64,000 nucleotides of DNA, taken from NCBI GenBank assembly GCA_023525975.1, contig CM042046.1:55175373-55239372 (forward strand), written 5' to 3'. Under the pieces are notes generated by a model. That model saw nothing but the letters and a program-made list of their open reading frames with translations. It made no database searches and was not told where the DNA came from. Of this stretch, positions 1 through 11,680 are shown in pieces (the stretch's first letter is position 1; every line of letters starts with the position of its first letter). Source of the stretch: Smallanthus sonchifolius (Eukaryota; Streptophyta; Magnoliopsida; Asterales; Asteraceae). A program made the position numbers and the translations under genes.

Positions 1-1500
1 GAATTAGCAAATGGCATAGGGAAGGCTCGTACCTTGTCAAAGAATTCCATGCCGAGTACAACTTTGAAATCATCCATCTCCACCATAGAAAAGTTGATTG
101 TTCCAGCCCATTCTCCGATTCGTATTGGAACATCTTTTGCCTCCCCATGTATTGGTTTGGCATTGGCATTAACGGTTTTCATGGCCCCAACTCCTTTGAT
201 AAAGTTAACACCAAGCCGTTTTGCTTCATCGATGGACATAAAATTGTGACAAGCACCGGTGTCAACGAGGGCACGTACTTGATTTCCTTGAACATTAGCT
301 TGAACGAACTACAGCCCTTTACTTGGTGTTGGACGTGCCTCGACTTTAGCCTTGATCGCGTTCAATACTTGCATCGATCCCATGCAAGCGTCATCACTTT
401 CTTCATGGCAGCCTTCTTCTCGAGCAACCATGGCATGTATGCTGGCTTTCTTTGGACATTCCCGGGCCTGATGGGGTCCACCACATATGAAACATTGATA
501 TTCCTTCTGGAAGGGTCTTTTATCCCAGGACTTCCAATGTGGTGGTGACTTATGTGCATTATTTTCTTTAGTTTGGGCTGATTTTGCTCCCCCACCTTTC
601 TCATGGCTATTTTTGCGGTCTTTGTGCCTTGATTCTCTTTGGCTATAATTTATCAAGCCCTCGGCTATAGCAATGGCCGAAGAGAGATCTTGGACACCGT
701 ATCGTTCTAGTTCAGTTTTGGCCCATGCTTGCAAGCCATTGAGAAAGTAAAAGAGAGAATCTTTATCTGACATATCCGGAATTTCAAGGACAAGAGTAGT
801 AAAATCTTTAATATAGTCCTTGACGGTGCCGGTTTGTTTAAGATTACGTAACCGGCTCCTTGCTTCATTCTCCGCATTTTCCGGATAAAATTGCTTCTTT
901 AATTCCTTAATGAAATCAGCCCAAGTATTAAGGATGCACGTACCTCTCTCGATTTCACCATGTTTTCATCGCCACCACAGTCCCGCGGTATCCTTCAGAT
1001 ATAAGGTGACCGTCTTGATCTTGGTTGCATCATCAACAATGTTTACACCATCAAAGTAGCGTTCCATCTCCCACAAGAAGTCATCAACAACCCTTGCTTC
1101 TCGTTTTTAATATAAATGGAGTTGTGGAGCTGGAAGGCTACAATGGGTATCAGCTGATTGATCATCCATGTCTTTACGCAACTTGTTCACCGCCTCCTTG
1201 ATCGCTTCCCTGATCATGAGTTGAACTTCCGTGCGTAGTGAATCAATGGTAGCCTTCACGTCTTCTCCAATGTTACCAATGTCAGTCTCCACCCCTTCCA
1301 AACGTTGGAGAGTGTCATCGAGTTGGACTCCAAGTCCAGTCGTTGCAGTTTACAGCTCCACAACTCGTTTCTCCAAGGATTTATCCTTGGACACACTACG
1401 GTGTCTCCTGCCTCTAATGTGCTCTTCACGATCTCGAATCTCTTCTCCATCAAGGACATTCGTGCCAGCAATCTTGTCCAGATCAGTTGCCATCCCAATG
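1..1500 (-). pseudogene. Gypsy gag-protease, degenerate
   Basis: The gag core domain lies at about 1090-640, split by a frameshift or stop near 965. A zinc knuckle with spacing CxxCxxxxHxxxxC follows near 440-480. Then comes an aspartic protease with the active-site motif LVDTGA near 265-280, running to the window edge. The protease continues in the same frame as the zinc knuckle, but an in-frame TAG (309-311, read on the minus strand) separates them. A short N-terminal charged stretch starts near 1490 and ends early at a stop. Gag would package RNA and the protease would cut the polyprotein. The breaks mean no functional product is expected. Assignment to Ty3/gypsy is confident; the lineage within it is not determined. 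Confidence 0.85.
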
Positions 1501-1510
1501 AATCGACTTC

Positions 1511-1522
1511 GCTCTGATACCA
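1511..1522 (-). other. Primer binding site, initiator tRNA-Met type
   Basis: The minus strand reads TGGTATCAGAGC, the standard plant retrotransposon complement to the 3' end of initiator tRNA-Met. It fixes the orientation of the element and the inner edge of its LTR. Confidence 0.85.
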
Positions 1523-1534
1523 CTTTTCACGGAG

Positions 1535-1991
1535 TGATTCCTAAACTCTCGTACGACGCTTAGTCTCCTGCTAAGTTCAGCCTTGATCACCAAGAAGCGG
1601 TAGCGATTCAACAACATGAACAAAAGACCACAATTACAAGTACACAAATGAGCACTTTATTGTTTTAAGAGATTGCTTTACAAGTATGGAAGCTTACAAC
1701 TTTTGGAAGGTGATTTACAAATGTGACTAACACATCTATTTATACTAATCACATCCTTGATCTAGATCCTTCTATCTAGAGAGTTCTAATCATACAATAA
1801 TCAAAATATCTAAGATATTTACATGGAGTTTTCTGGAATCTTAGTAAAATATTGAGCTAATCCAAGATTAATATCTTGGATATTTTTGAGGGAACCTTCT
1901 AGATCAGCTCATGAGTCTTTGATCCATAAGATATTGCTCGAACTATCCGGAATCCCGATCATAGCGGTCCGAGTTTAAGCGGGGCGTGACA
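1535..1991 (-). repeat. 5' LTR of the gypsy element
   Basis: On the minus strand the repeat begins TGTCACGCCCC at 1991 and ends CA at 1535, twelve bases before the primer binding site. This gives about 457 bp. The left boundary is inferred from the TG/CA rule and the nearby primer site, because the partner LTR is outside the window. Confidence 0.75.
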
Positions 1992-2512
1992 TTAGGCTAG
2001 CCTAGGCGAGCACCTTTGACTACTATGATCATAACATTGCATAATATAATGAATTGGACTTATAAATGATGACACTATTAATAAATTCATAGACAAAAAT
2101 TATTGTGTGTAAAATAAAAATGAACACTTTAATAATATTTTAGACAAAATGGATCTTATATCTATGACTTAGGAAGATGGCTTGGCCTGACCTTTTATAA
2201 GTAATCTTGGGATGGTGGCTGAGAAATAAGCACTTCTTTACCATGATTCAATCATGCTTAATTAATCATGAGATAATTATACTAACTTCCTTCTCTAGCC
2301 TTCTATTTTTTGGTTGAGCATGATCAATGTTTAATCATGCTGTTTAGAGTAAGCGGTCCAGAAAGTGGACTATAGTATTATGTCAAGATGGAGATTTTAA
2401 ATGAATTCAACTCATTATTGGATATTAATCCTGGTCCTTATAACTCAGTTTCTGATTATTTAACTTTTTTCTATCTGAATTCTGTGTTATGTTTTCTCTC
2501 ATTCTTTTATAG
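1992..2512. other. AT-rich flank, no gene seen
   Basis: This stretch lies between the gypsy LTR and the first visible exon of the next gene. No coding exon belonging to that gene can be recognised in it. It ends in a polypyrimidine tract and a TAG splice acceptor at 2510-2512, so at least its right part is intron. Confidence 0.6.
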
Positions 2513-4969
2513 GTTAAGAACATGGTGCATAAGGGAGAAGAAGTAGTGATTGTAGGGGGTTCACACTCATTACATCTCCATGAGAAATTGGCAATTGCTG
2601 TTTCAAAAGCCATGCACGGTCATTCCCTGCAGGAAACTAAGAAGGACGGACGTTTCCATGTGCACACAAAGATGTATCTGGATGGTGCCATTCTTAAAGA
2701 GGTCCATCTCCTTTCCTCCAATGCCGATATCTCCTTACACCTTCTGTTTCTTGTGTAATAAAAAAATAGTCACTAAATCTGAAGAATAACTTTTATAGGA
2801 TGGTGGTAAGACAAGCATGCTATGATTTGAAGAGCGTTAAACAGATAAGATGACCTTTCACTTATTTGAAGTACATTGCTGATCTTAAAATTATTATGGT
2901 AGGAAATGGACAGATCTGCTGATGTACTAGCTGCTGGGTTACTTGAGGTCTCTGACCCATCACTTTCTGATAAAATTTTTATTCGCCAGGTTAGTCTAAA
3001 GTACGCTAATTTATGCTTTGAGTGTTTGGGGTTGCTTATTTAAGCACCTTATCTGCTTCTTGTGTGTTTAAAAGCGGATAAGTACTTTCAAGTGTATGGT
3101 GAATAAAAGTGTGTGTGCTTATTTTAGGGTGAAATAAACTATTTGAAAAAGCAGTTTGAGATTGCTTATTTCAAACTGATTATATGTGGTGGATTCAAAA
3201 TTACAAGTGTACCTTGGTATGAAATAAGTAGTTTTCTATAAGCTGATGATCTGCTTCTGTTTATAAGCATAGCTGTTAAATAAGCAATCCCAAACACTCC
3301 TTACACATTTTGTGTTGTTAAAACTAATCGATGTGGTACCCGCTATCTTGTTTCTGTGTGCTTGTTTATCAGCTTGTTTGTTTCTCTCTTGGTGTTTGTT
3401 AGTTTATTTCACTTTTAATTAAAAAGTAATTTTATTTTCCATAGAGATGGATGGATGAATTGGCTGATTCATTTCTGAAGCACAAACCTCTCCGGGCTTA
3501 CAACTCTAAAACAAGGGGACAGAAAAATAAGAAGGTGCAGAAGAAACAAGGGGACCTGCACTGGACTTATGGAACGAGGGTGGTTCCTGTGTGAGTGAAA
3601 CCATCATGTTTTCTGTTACATATTAAATATTTTAGATTTTCAGAGTATCTCATATGTTTCACATTATAAGTGGAAGTTGGTAAACAGAAAAGAAGCATGC
3701 ATGTTACAGAAAACATCCTTAAAATTGGTGTTTACTTCATTTCTTCCTTTAGTATTTAAAATCAATAAAAATAAATTAATATGGAACTTGTATCCCATTT
3801 AGAATTATTCATAGGGTAATGTCTCTTTCTGTAGCTTTGTTCTATCATTAGCTTCTGTGGATCCACACCTTATGATGGAAGATGAAAGCCTTTTGTGGAC
3901 AAGTGATGATGTTGTTATTGTACTTCAGCATGGAACTGAAAAGATACCTTTAAGGTAAATCATATAATGAATTGATGATACCATGTTATGCCGGTTATCC
4001 TTCAACTCAGTATAATAATTCATGTCTACTCATCTATCATGCTTCTTCTTTTACAAGTGCATGTAAAACATGTAATTCTGAATATTCTTTTTGGTTTTAA
4101 TTTCCATCTTCATTCCACAGTTATGTCTCGGAAACAGAGAAAGTACATGTTTTTCCGTCACAAGTGCAGCGTCAGATAATAGCGGGATTAGCCTCTGTTG
4201 TGGGTGGATTGAGTGCACCGTATGAAAGGGTTTCTCATATTCATGAAAGACCCGTTGTAAATTGGCTCCTTGCAGCTGGTTGCCATCCATTCGGACCATT
4301 TTCTAATGTTTCCAAGCTTAGTCAACTGCTTCGGGATGTTGCGTTGGTAATAGGCATTAACTTTCCTCATTCCATGTGAATATATAGTCATTGAAAAATC
4401 AAGGTAAACTATAAGAATCATGCCTTAACTATCACCATTTTACTATCTTGGTCCCTGAAAAAATAGTTATTACCGTGAACACAGAACACTTGCATCCACA
4501 TTTTGTAACAGATTTCCTGTCTCCGCTTAGATCATCTCATTTTACATTCTATAGCAGAATGCTATTTCAAGATTATTTCTTAAAAGAGACTGGGAAAATG
4601 ATAGTTTTGCACTCTCTTTTGTGATACAGTTTTGTTTGAGATTTAACTTTGACAGTCTTTCTTCAGACTTTTAACTGGAGAATAGGCACTTCCTATAACC
4701 AACCATAAGATTGGGATGAAGGTGGAGTTATAGCTTTATACTCATTAGTATATTTAGTCAGTGTTCCATGATAATTGTTGCAGTTTCCATTTAATCACTA
4801 TTCTCTTTGAGTTGCAATTAATATAGTTTGATTTTCAGAGCCTTGAAGAACAGCTTGTAGATTTATCTTCACTCTTGTATGATCATCGACTACAAGACGC
4901 ATACATGAACAGTAATTATATTCTTGAAAGCTCGATTCCGACACAGCAGTAAGTTTGTTGGTGTTGTGG

Positions 4970-5040
<71 letters not shown>

Positions 5041-5220
5041 ATGTGCAGGTACGTTGATCATATACTGGAGAATGAAAAGGAAGGGATGAGATGTTGCAGT
5101 ATTGAGTATATGCAAACAACAAAGTCTACTCAAACTCAAAGTCTGTTTTATGCAGTGATTCTTCTTGCAGGTTTCTTTGCGTATTTTGTTGTCATTTTCT
5201 TTTCATCTCCTGTGAAGTAA
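2513..5220 (+). CDS. Conserved plant single-pass membrane protein, 3' seven exons (5' part missing)
   Basis: Seven GT-AG exons join in frame: 2513-2701, 2903-2989, 3445-3590, 3835-3954, 4121-4346, 4839-4948, 5049-5220. They encode the last 349 residues and end at TAA. The first visible exon is entered through a splice acceptor, so ATG 2522 is probably internal. The C-terminus ends with one hydrophobic segment of about 20 residues followed by a short SSPVK tail, suggesting a tail-anchored or type I membrane protein. I recall a similar uncharacterised Arabidopsis family (At3g28720-like, unverified); no function is assigned. From that recall, a segment normally between exons 5 and 6 appears absent here, and the N-terminal half is not in the window. 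The gypsy element at 1-1991 lies just upstream. Introns hold a hAT-like MITE and a TA microsatellite. It could be a functional gene with a TE-filled intron or a truncated pseudogene. Confidence 0.72.
3020..3300. mobile_element. MITE with about 24-bp terminal inverted repeats (hAT-like)
   Basis: The left end reads GAGTGTTTGGGGTTGCTTAT and the right end is its near-perfect reverse complement, ending CCCAAACACTC. The 281-bp element is non-coding and lies in the intron between exons 2 and 3 of the membrane-protein gene. I could not identify a clean target duplication, so superfamily assignment (hAT-like by size and terminal sequence style) is tentative. Confidence 0.6.
4972..5029. repeat. (TA)n microsatellite filling a short intron
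   Basis: About 29 TA dinucleotides occupy more than half of the 100-bp intron 4949-5048, starting about 23 bases after the GTAAGT donor. Apparent Ile-Tyr repeat proteins here on both strands are artefacts of this repeat. Confidence 0.95.
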
Positions 5221-5593
5221 CTTACTTACACCCTCACCCACCCCAACAATTAAATTAAATTAACTTCACCTCCAATGCAATGCAATGTTAAAAAAATAAA
5301 TAAATAAAAATAAAGGAAAGATGAATGATTATACGTTGTTGTTTTGTGTCATGTCTCTCTCTGTACCTGTGGAAGTTCAAATCCGGGCTAAAAGACTGAA
5401 GAAATCAATTTGAATTGTTCGTTTGTGGGCAAACACAGAATTTAATTGATGTTGAATGCTTAATCTGTCTGGTATTGCTTAATGCTTAACAAGTAGTAGT
5501 GCTGTTTTTATACGAAGAATAATTAATGATGTTTTGTTTGGTGACAGGGATATATTAATATGAAATTGAGAATTCTGTTTGACGATATTTGAT
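5221..5593 (+). other. 3' flank of the membrane-protein gene
   Basis: AT-rich sequence follows the TAA stop and presumably holds the 3' UTR and polyadenylation region. No further gene is seen before the copia target duplication at 5594-5598. Confidence 0.5.
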
Positions 5594-5598
5594 TGATC
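5594..5598. other. Target site duplication, left (TGATC)
   Basis: Five bases immediately before the TG of the 5' LTR. They are identical to 13348-13352 immediately after the CA of the 3' LTR. Confidence 0.93.
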
Positions 5599-5916
5599 TG
5601 TTGGATTTTATGGACCAACCCGATGGACAACGCGGCTGACCGAGCTATGACCCGTAAGAGTTACACCTTGGGCAACGAACATTAAATCCACTTAACCCGC
5701 TTAACTGGTAATTATGAACTGTTAGCGAGATGATATATTTTATATATAGTCGTCACACGGGATTTATTATTTATACTGGTTTATAAATAATAATTTATAT
5801 TTATTTGTTTTAATCTTTTATTAAAACAAATTAAATGGTTTCCGGCTTGTCATTAACTATTGGGTTTTAGGCCCGGTAGTGATTTAAAAGGGTTACATTA
5901 TCTTTTAGGGTTTTAA

Positions 5917-5958
<42 letters not shown>

Positions 5959-6260
5959 CTTTGAGATCGGAATAAAGGAGAAAGCAAAAAAAAAAAACCC
6001 TTTTGTTTTCTTGTTTTGCTTTTGCAAGCCGCCAACCAGAAACAAGGCAAATCGGACTTCCCACTTTGTCGCGGTCTCGGCAGCCCACCAACCGGCTGCC
6101 ACCGCCGCCAACTGATTCCGGCAGCCCCTGTCGCCGCCAATTTGGAGATTCCGACCAGCCCCTTCCGGCTCCCCGTTCTCCGTTCGGTTCGTGATCTAGC
6201 ATCGGTTCGTTGTACCCAACAGTGGTACTGAATCCCACTGATCACCACTGAATCCCAACA
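5599..6260 (+). repeat. Copia 5' LTR (deleted form)
   Basis: It runs from TGTTGGATTTTATGG to AATCCCAACA. Most of it matches the 3' LTR closely. A TA microsatellite around 5920-5957 is much longer here than in the 3' copy. Near its right end about 190 bp present in the 3' LTR are replaced by a short segment that resembles the LTR/primer-site junction (around 6217-6240). The GC-rich stretch 6000-6200 gives spurious open frames on both strands. Confidence 0.92.
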
Positions 6261-6261
6261 G

Positions 6262-7696
6262 TGGTATCAGAGCCTGGGTTATAACATGCAAATCGGAACC
6301 GGTCTGGTTTCACCGGTTAGATTAATCACAAACTTTAACTATCTTGAAGTTTCTGATCAGATCTGTTTTTGGGGCAATTTTTTTATTTATTAATTTGGTC
6401 GATTTTTTATTTTATTTGACCAAATATATTGCCCGTATGTGATTGTGTTGAATATGTAAATCTGGCCCGACCCATGTGATTGAGTTGTTTGTGTTTATTA
6501 TTTAGTTTTTGGTTTTATGGTTTTGGCCCACTTTTGATGGCTCAAAGTTGTAATAGAATAGACTTTTTTATTTTATGTAATGTAATAAAAACCCGAAGAC
6601 AAATCTGAAGACGCAACAAGAATCATGGAGTCAGTGGGTGTCATCCGAGACGACTAGATGCACGGAAGTCCATCCTTGTGGTTGTTTTAATTTTGTGGAA
6701 CCCGTGACCCGTTTGGTCTTGCTAACTGGCTCTAGCAAGATCAAACAAACTTGGCCCTAAAAGATTTACATATTTATTTGCTTTATGATTGCTTTTATTT
6801 TTTATAACTTAATTTTATAATAAACTAACCAAACACCAAACGTTTTAAAAAGAGTTTTAAAATGTCACAATCTGTCACCACAAGTTCTAATTTTACAACT
6901 TGTAGAATTTTATAAAAAATATCAACTGGCTTGTTTTTTATAAAATAAATAACCGCTAAAGTTTTGCAATTTAAACTAATTTTAATTTTAAAACTTATAA
7001 CTTAATAGTTTTCAACTATTAACTGGTTATTCAAGTCGCGACAAACTTAGTTTTAATAGGTTATTTAAAATTAAGTGTCCTGGGAGATTAAAGGGTTCAT
7101 CTAATTTGTCATGACTTTAAATAGTAAAACTGGCTTTTACAACCCACGTATGATTTAATCATTCGTTGTGTTTGACCCTATTCGGTAAACACTAAAATTG
7201 GAACCCATATTTAAAACCAATGGTCTTTGCCATCCTATTATAAGGAACACTTGGAGCATAAAACGAAACATAGGTGTTTGGAGCCACAACATCGCACTGG
7301 ATGCATAGTTTATCCTTCCAAGGCGCAAGGGTTTCGTTGACACGTCCGACCCTTCCGCAAGTACCTGTTTTAGGACGACTATTACTTTTCTCTCTTGTTA
7401 CATGCCCCAGCTGTCAAGAGATTAAAAGTGGGCACAGATGAGGCTAAACGTATCAATGCATAGACATGTCTTGTCTTAGCGGCCTTATACTCCGAGAGGT
7501 GTGCATCTTTCCACAATTGACAGTAATTATCAGTCTAGTTACCCACTTACTAATGTTGTATGCCACAACTACCATTAGTGACTGATTTAGCTAGATTCTC
7601 ATTCCTTATTCTAATTTATGTAATTGGGTCATAAATTAATAAGGATTTTTCACTTTCTTTATACTAATTTATTTTTTTTTTTGCTTATCTTGACAG
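6262..7696 (+). other. Copia primer binding site and untranslated leader
   Basis: TGGTATCAGAGC at 6262-6273 matches the initiator tRNA-Met primer-site consensus one base after the LTR. About 1.4 kb of mostly AT-rich, non-coding leader follows up to the gag ATG at 7697. Short open frames here show no recognisable domains. Confidence 0.85.
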
Positions 7697-10600
7697 ATGT
7701 CTACTGAAAATAATAATACTAATAACTCCTTCGCTCTCAAGTCTATCCTTAAGAATGAAAAGCTGGATAACACCAACTTTCTCTCGTTGCAGTGCAATCT
7801 GAGAATAGTTCTCAAGATGGCCAAGAAGCTTTATGTTCTCGATGCACCATTCCCTAAGGCACCCGATGGTAACACGGCTGCCGCTCGTAAGGCCTGGTAA
7901 AAAACCAAAGAGATGATGCCATTGAGGTGGCCTGCCTTATGCTAGCCTGCATGTCCCGTGAGCTCTAAAAGAGCATGGAGGACCTGAGTGCCTTTGACAT
8001 GATTGAGCAACTTAAGGGTATGTTCCTGAAACAAGCCCGACAAGAACGCTATGAAAGCATGTCTCAGCTCATTCTCTGCACGATGCAAGAGGGCACGCCT
8101 GTTAGTGCTCATGTACTTAAGATGAAAGGGTACATCGACCAGGTGAACAAACTTGGATATCCCATGAAGGATGGCATGGCTACTGATTTCATCTTAAACT
8201 CTCTCCCAAGCTCCAATGCTCAATTCGTAATGAATTTCAACATGAATGGCTTGGAGAAGACAGTGGCCGAGCTACATGGTATGCTCAAAACGACCGAGAT
8301 GAATATCCAAGGAAAGAAAAATCAAGTTCTGATGGTCAGATCTGTTGGTGTTAAAAAACCTAACACCAAGAAAAGAGGTTATAATAGCAAAGGCAAGAAG
8401 AAGGTTAATGTTGCTGCCAAGCCTGCCACCAATAATAACAAGAAAGCTTCAAAAGCACCCTCTCCTGATGAGCGCCAATGCTTTGAATGCAACAAAATGG
8501 GGCACTGGAAACGTAACTGTCCTGAATATCTAGCCAAGCTAAAGCTGCAGAGGGCCAGTGGTGAGGGCACCTCTTCAGGTATTCTCATTTATGTTATTGA
8601 AATTTTTACTGTTTCTAGTAACACATGGGTATTTGATACTGGATGTGGATACCACATCATTAATGTCTTGCAAGAGCCTAAAAGTTGGAGGAAGCTGAAA
8701 CAAGGCGACATGGAGCTCATCGTTGGTGATGGGAAAAGAGTACCAGTTCTTGCAACTGGAACATATCATCTCTCATGTCCTTCTAGCCTTGTGGTTGTTT
8801 TAAACAATTGTTTGTTTGCACCTGGTTTAACAAAAAACATTATTTCAGTTTCTTTATTGTTTGAACAAGGATTTAAGTACGTTTTTAATGGTATTGCTAT
8901 TTCTGCCTACTTAAATGATATCTTTTATTTTGAGGCTAAACCTCAAAACGGTATTTATGAGATTGACGTTCAAACTGACAATAACATATATAATCTTTCT
9001 AAACGTATCAAATCTGGTATTAATGATACTTTTCTATGGCATTGTCGACTTGGCCACATAAGCAAGACACGCATTAAAAGACTCCAATCTGAGGGAATTC
9101 TTGAACCTACCGGACAGGACTCATTTGATAATTGCGAGTCTTGTTTAGCTGGCAAACTCACAAAGGACCCCTTCACCCATGTTGGTGAACGAGCCAAGGA
9201 TCTGCTAGGCCATATACACACTGATGTGTGTGGCCCTTTCAGAACCATGTCTAGAAATCATGAAAGATACTTCGTTTCATTTATTGACGATTATAGTCGA
9301 TATGCTTATGTCTATCTTATGAAACACAAGCATGAAACATTTGAAAAGTTCAAAGAGTTTCAAAACGAAGTAGAGAAACAACTCGATAAATCTATTAAGA
9401 CACTTCGATCAGATCGAGGTGGCGAGTATCTCAGCTTAGAATTTCTTAATCATCTGAAGGAGCATGGAATTATTTCTCTGCCCACTCCTCCTGGCACACC
9501 CCAACTTAATGGCGTGAGAGAGAGGAGAAATCGAACCCTACTTAATATGGTTCGATCGATGATGTGTAGAACTAACTTGCCTCACTCCTTCTGGATTTAT
9601 GCTCTTATTACCGCTGCCCGCCTTGTAAATCTGGCACCGACTAAGAAGGTGGACAAAACCCCATATGAGATGTGGCACGGGTCTAAACCCAATTTGTCTT
9701 ACCTTAGAGTATGGGGATGTGATGCATATGTCACCAGCGATTCTGATGACAAGCTCGATCCCAGAGGCGAAAAAGTTGTTTTCGTCGGTTACTACAACAA
9801 AAGCGGATATTATTTCTATCATCCTGCTGCAAACATTGTTTCCATCAAAAGGAAAGGACGCTTTCTCGAGAAAGATCTTCTAAATCGAGGAACCGGAAAT
9901 AATATTATGGATCTTGAAGAAATTCGAGAAACACAAACAACCGCTGAGGAAGTCGGAGCGTCTAATCAACAAGAAGTTGTTGCTGATGAATCGGACATAA
10001 ACACAAGCGTTCGCAGAAGTAGTTGGTCTCGTAAAGAACCCAATAGATACCTATGGCATCTTGAAGCTTCTGAAGTCCTGTTAGTAGCTGAGTCAAATGA
10101 CGAACCTACAAACTACAAATCTGCTATCTCAGATCCTGAATCCGAGAAATGGCTTGAAGCCATGAACGCCGAGATGCAATCTATGCGTGATAATCAGGTC
10201 TGGGACTTGATTGAGCTACCCCCCGGTTCTCGGGCAATAGGGAGCAAATGGATTTTCAAAAGAAAAACCGATATGAATGGTAATGTACAAACCTATAAAG
10301 CACGGCTAGTTGCAAAGGGTTTCACTCAAACTCAAGGTATTGACTATGATGAAACTTTCTCACCCGTTGCTATGATCAAATCGATCAGGATACTGCTTGC
10401 CATAGCTGCGTACCATGATTAGGAGATATGGCAAATGGATGTCAAAACCGCTTTTCTTAATGGACATCTCTCTGAAGATATCTATATGGTTCAGCCTGAC
10501 AGTTTTGATGATCCAAAGTATCCTAGTAGGGTGTGTAAACTGAATAAGTCCATTTATGGAATTAAACAGGCATCTCGAAGCAGGAATCTTCATTTTGATC

Positions 10601-11680
10601 AGAAAATCAAATAATTTGGTTTTGTCAAAAATGAAGATGAGCTTTGTGTTTACAGAAAGGCTAGTGGGAGCACTATATCATTTCTCATCTTATATGTGGA
10701 TGATATACTGATCATTGGAAACAACATCCCTGTGCTTAACAAAGTCAAACAATGGTTAGGATCTTGTTTTGCAATGAAGGATCTTGGAGAAGCTGCTTAC
10801 ATTCTAGGAATCAAGATCTATAGGGATAGATCTAAGCGGCTTCTAGGGCTAAGTCAGAGTACTTACATAGACAAAATGATGACACGCTTTAGGATGGAAA
10901 ACTCCAAGAAATGAGGTGTTCCGATGACTAAAGGCACTGTGTTGAACAAATCGCAATCTCCTTCCACGGACATTGAAATTAAGGAAATGGATTCCATATG
11001 CCTCAGCGATTGGTTCTATCATGTATGTTATGTTATGCACTAGACCTGACGTCTCGTATGCTTTAAGCATGACCAGCCGTTTCCAGCAAAGTCCTAGCAT
11101 CGCCCATTGGACTGCAGTCAAGAACATCCTGATGTACTTAAGAAGGACCAAAGACATGTTCTTAATATTTGGAGGAGTGAAAGAGGAGCTCACTGTACGG
11201 TGTTACACTGATGCTAGCTTTCAAACTGACCGAGATGACTCTCGCTCACAGTTAGGTTTCGTATTCACTCTTAATGGAGGAGTTGTCTCATGGAAAAGCT
11301 CCAAGCAGAGTGTAGTGGCAGATTCAACCACCGAATCTGAGTATATAGCCGCATCAGATGCTGCTACGGAAGCTGCTTGGATGAAGAAATTCATTACTGA
11401 CCTCGATGTGGTTCCGAGTATTCGCCAACCAATCGAGATACTTTGTGATAACACAGGTGCTATAGCTCAAGCCAAAGAGCCCATATCTCATCACAAAGCC
11501 AATCACATTCAAAGGAAGTTCCACTATATACGGGAAATTGTGGAACGTGGAGACGTCGTGATAAGCAAAGTAGACACAGATCAAAACCTAGCGGACCCGT
11601 TTACTAAGCCCATGACTCAGGACAAGCATGATCTTCACAGAGATGCTATTGGTCTTAGATTTGCTAGTGATATGTTTTGA
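7697..11680 (+). pseudogene. Copia gag-pol polyprotein, broken by stops and a frameshift
   Basis: Gag starts at ATG 7697 and is cut by TAA at 7898-7900. The reading resumes through the main frame 7975-10422. That frame contains, in order, the gag body, a CCHC zinc knuckle (CFECNKMGHW..., about 8479-8520), a protease with FDTG near 8635, a GAG-pre-integrase histidine/cysteine region near 9040, an integrase core with DVCGPF, DDYSR and an RGGEY end (9210-9430), and the start of reverse transcriptase. In-frame stops at 10420-10422, 10612-10614 and 10912-10914 interrupt RT, whose catalytic YVDD is visible near 10693. A frameshift near 10975-10990 leads to the RNase H frame ending at 11680, with TESEY and the KHID-like HHKANHI region. 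A functional polyprotein is not expected. The lineage within copia is not certain. Confidence 0.93.

Larger units (their letters stand above)
1..1991 (-). mobile_element. Ty3/gypsy LTR retrotransposon, 5' part, cut by the window edge
   Basis: Reading on the minus strand from 1991 leftward, the order is LTR (1991-1535), primer binding site (1522-1511), a coding stretch with a gypsy gag domain, a CCHC zinc knuckle and an aspartic protease, then the window edge. Reverse transcriptase and integrase would lie outside the window. The LTR start (TGTCACGCCCC on the minus strand) and the gag-protease order are typical of plant Ty3/gypsy elements. The coding part carries stops and frameshifts, so this copy looks dead. 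It sits directly upstream of the first visible exon of the gene at 2513-5220 and may separate that gene from its 5' exons. The far LTR is not visible, so target duplications cannot be tested. Confidence 0.88.

Noticed and set aside
4798..5220. Two frames encoding long Ile-Tyr repeats
   Set aside because: They read through the (TA)n intron; the true exons are 4839-4948 and 5049-5220 on the plus strand.
5905..6248. Overlapping open frames on both strands with Gly/Arg-rich and Ile-Tyr-rich proteins
   Set aside because: They lie wholly inside the copia 5' LTR and its TA microsatellite; the matching 3' LTR shows the same GC-rich non-coding sequence.
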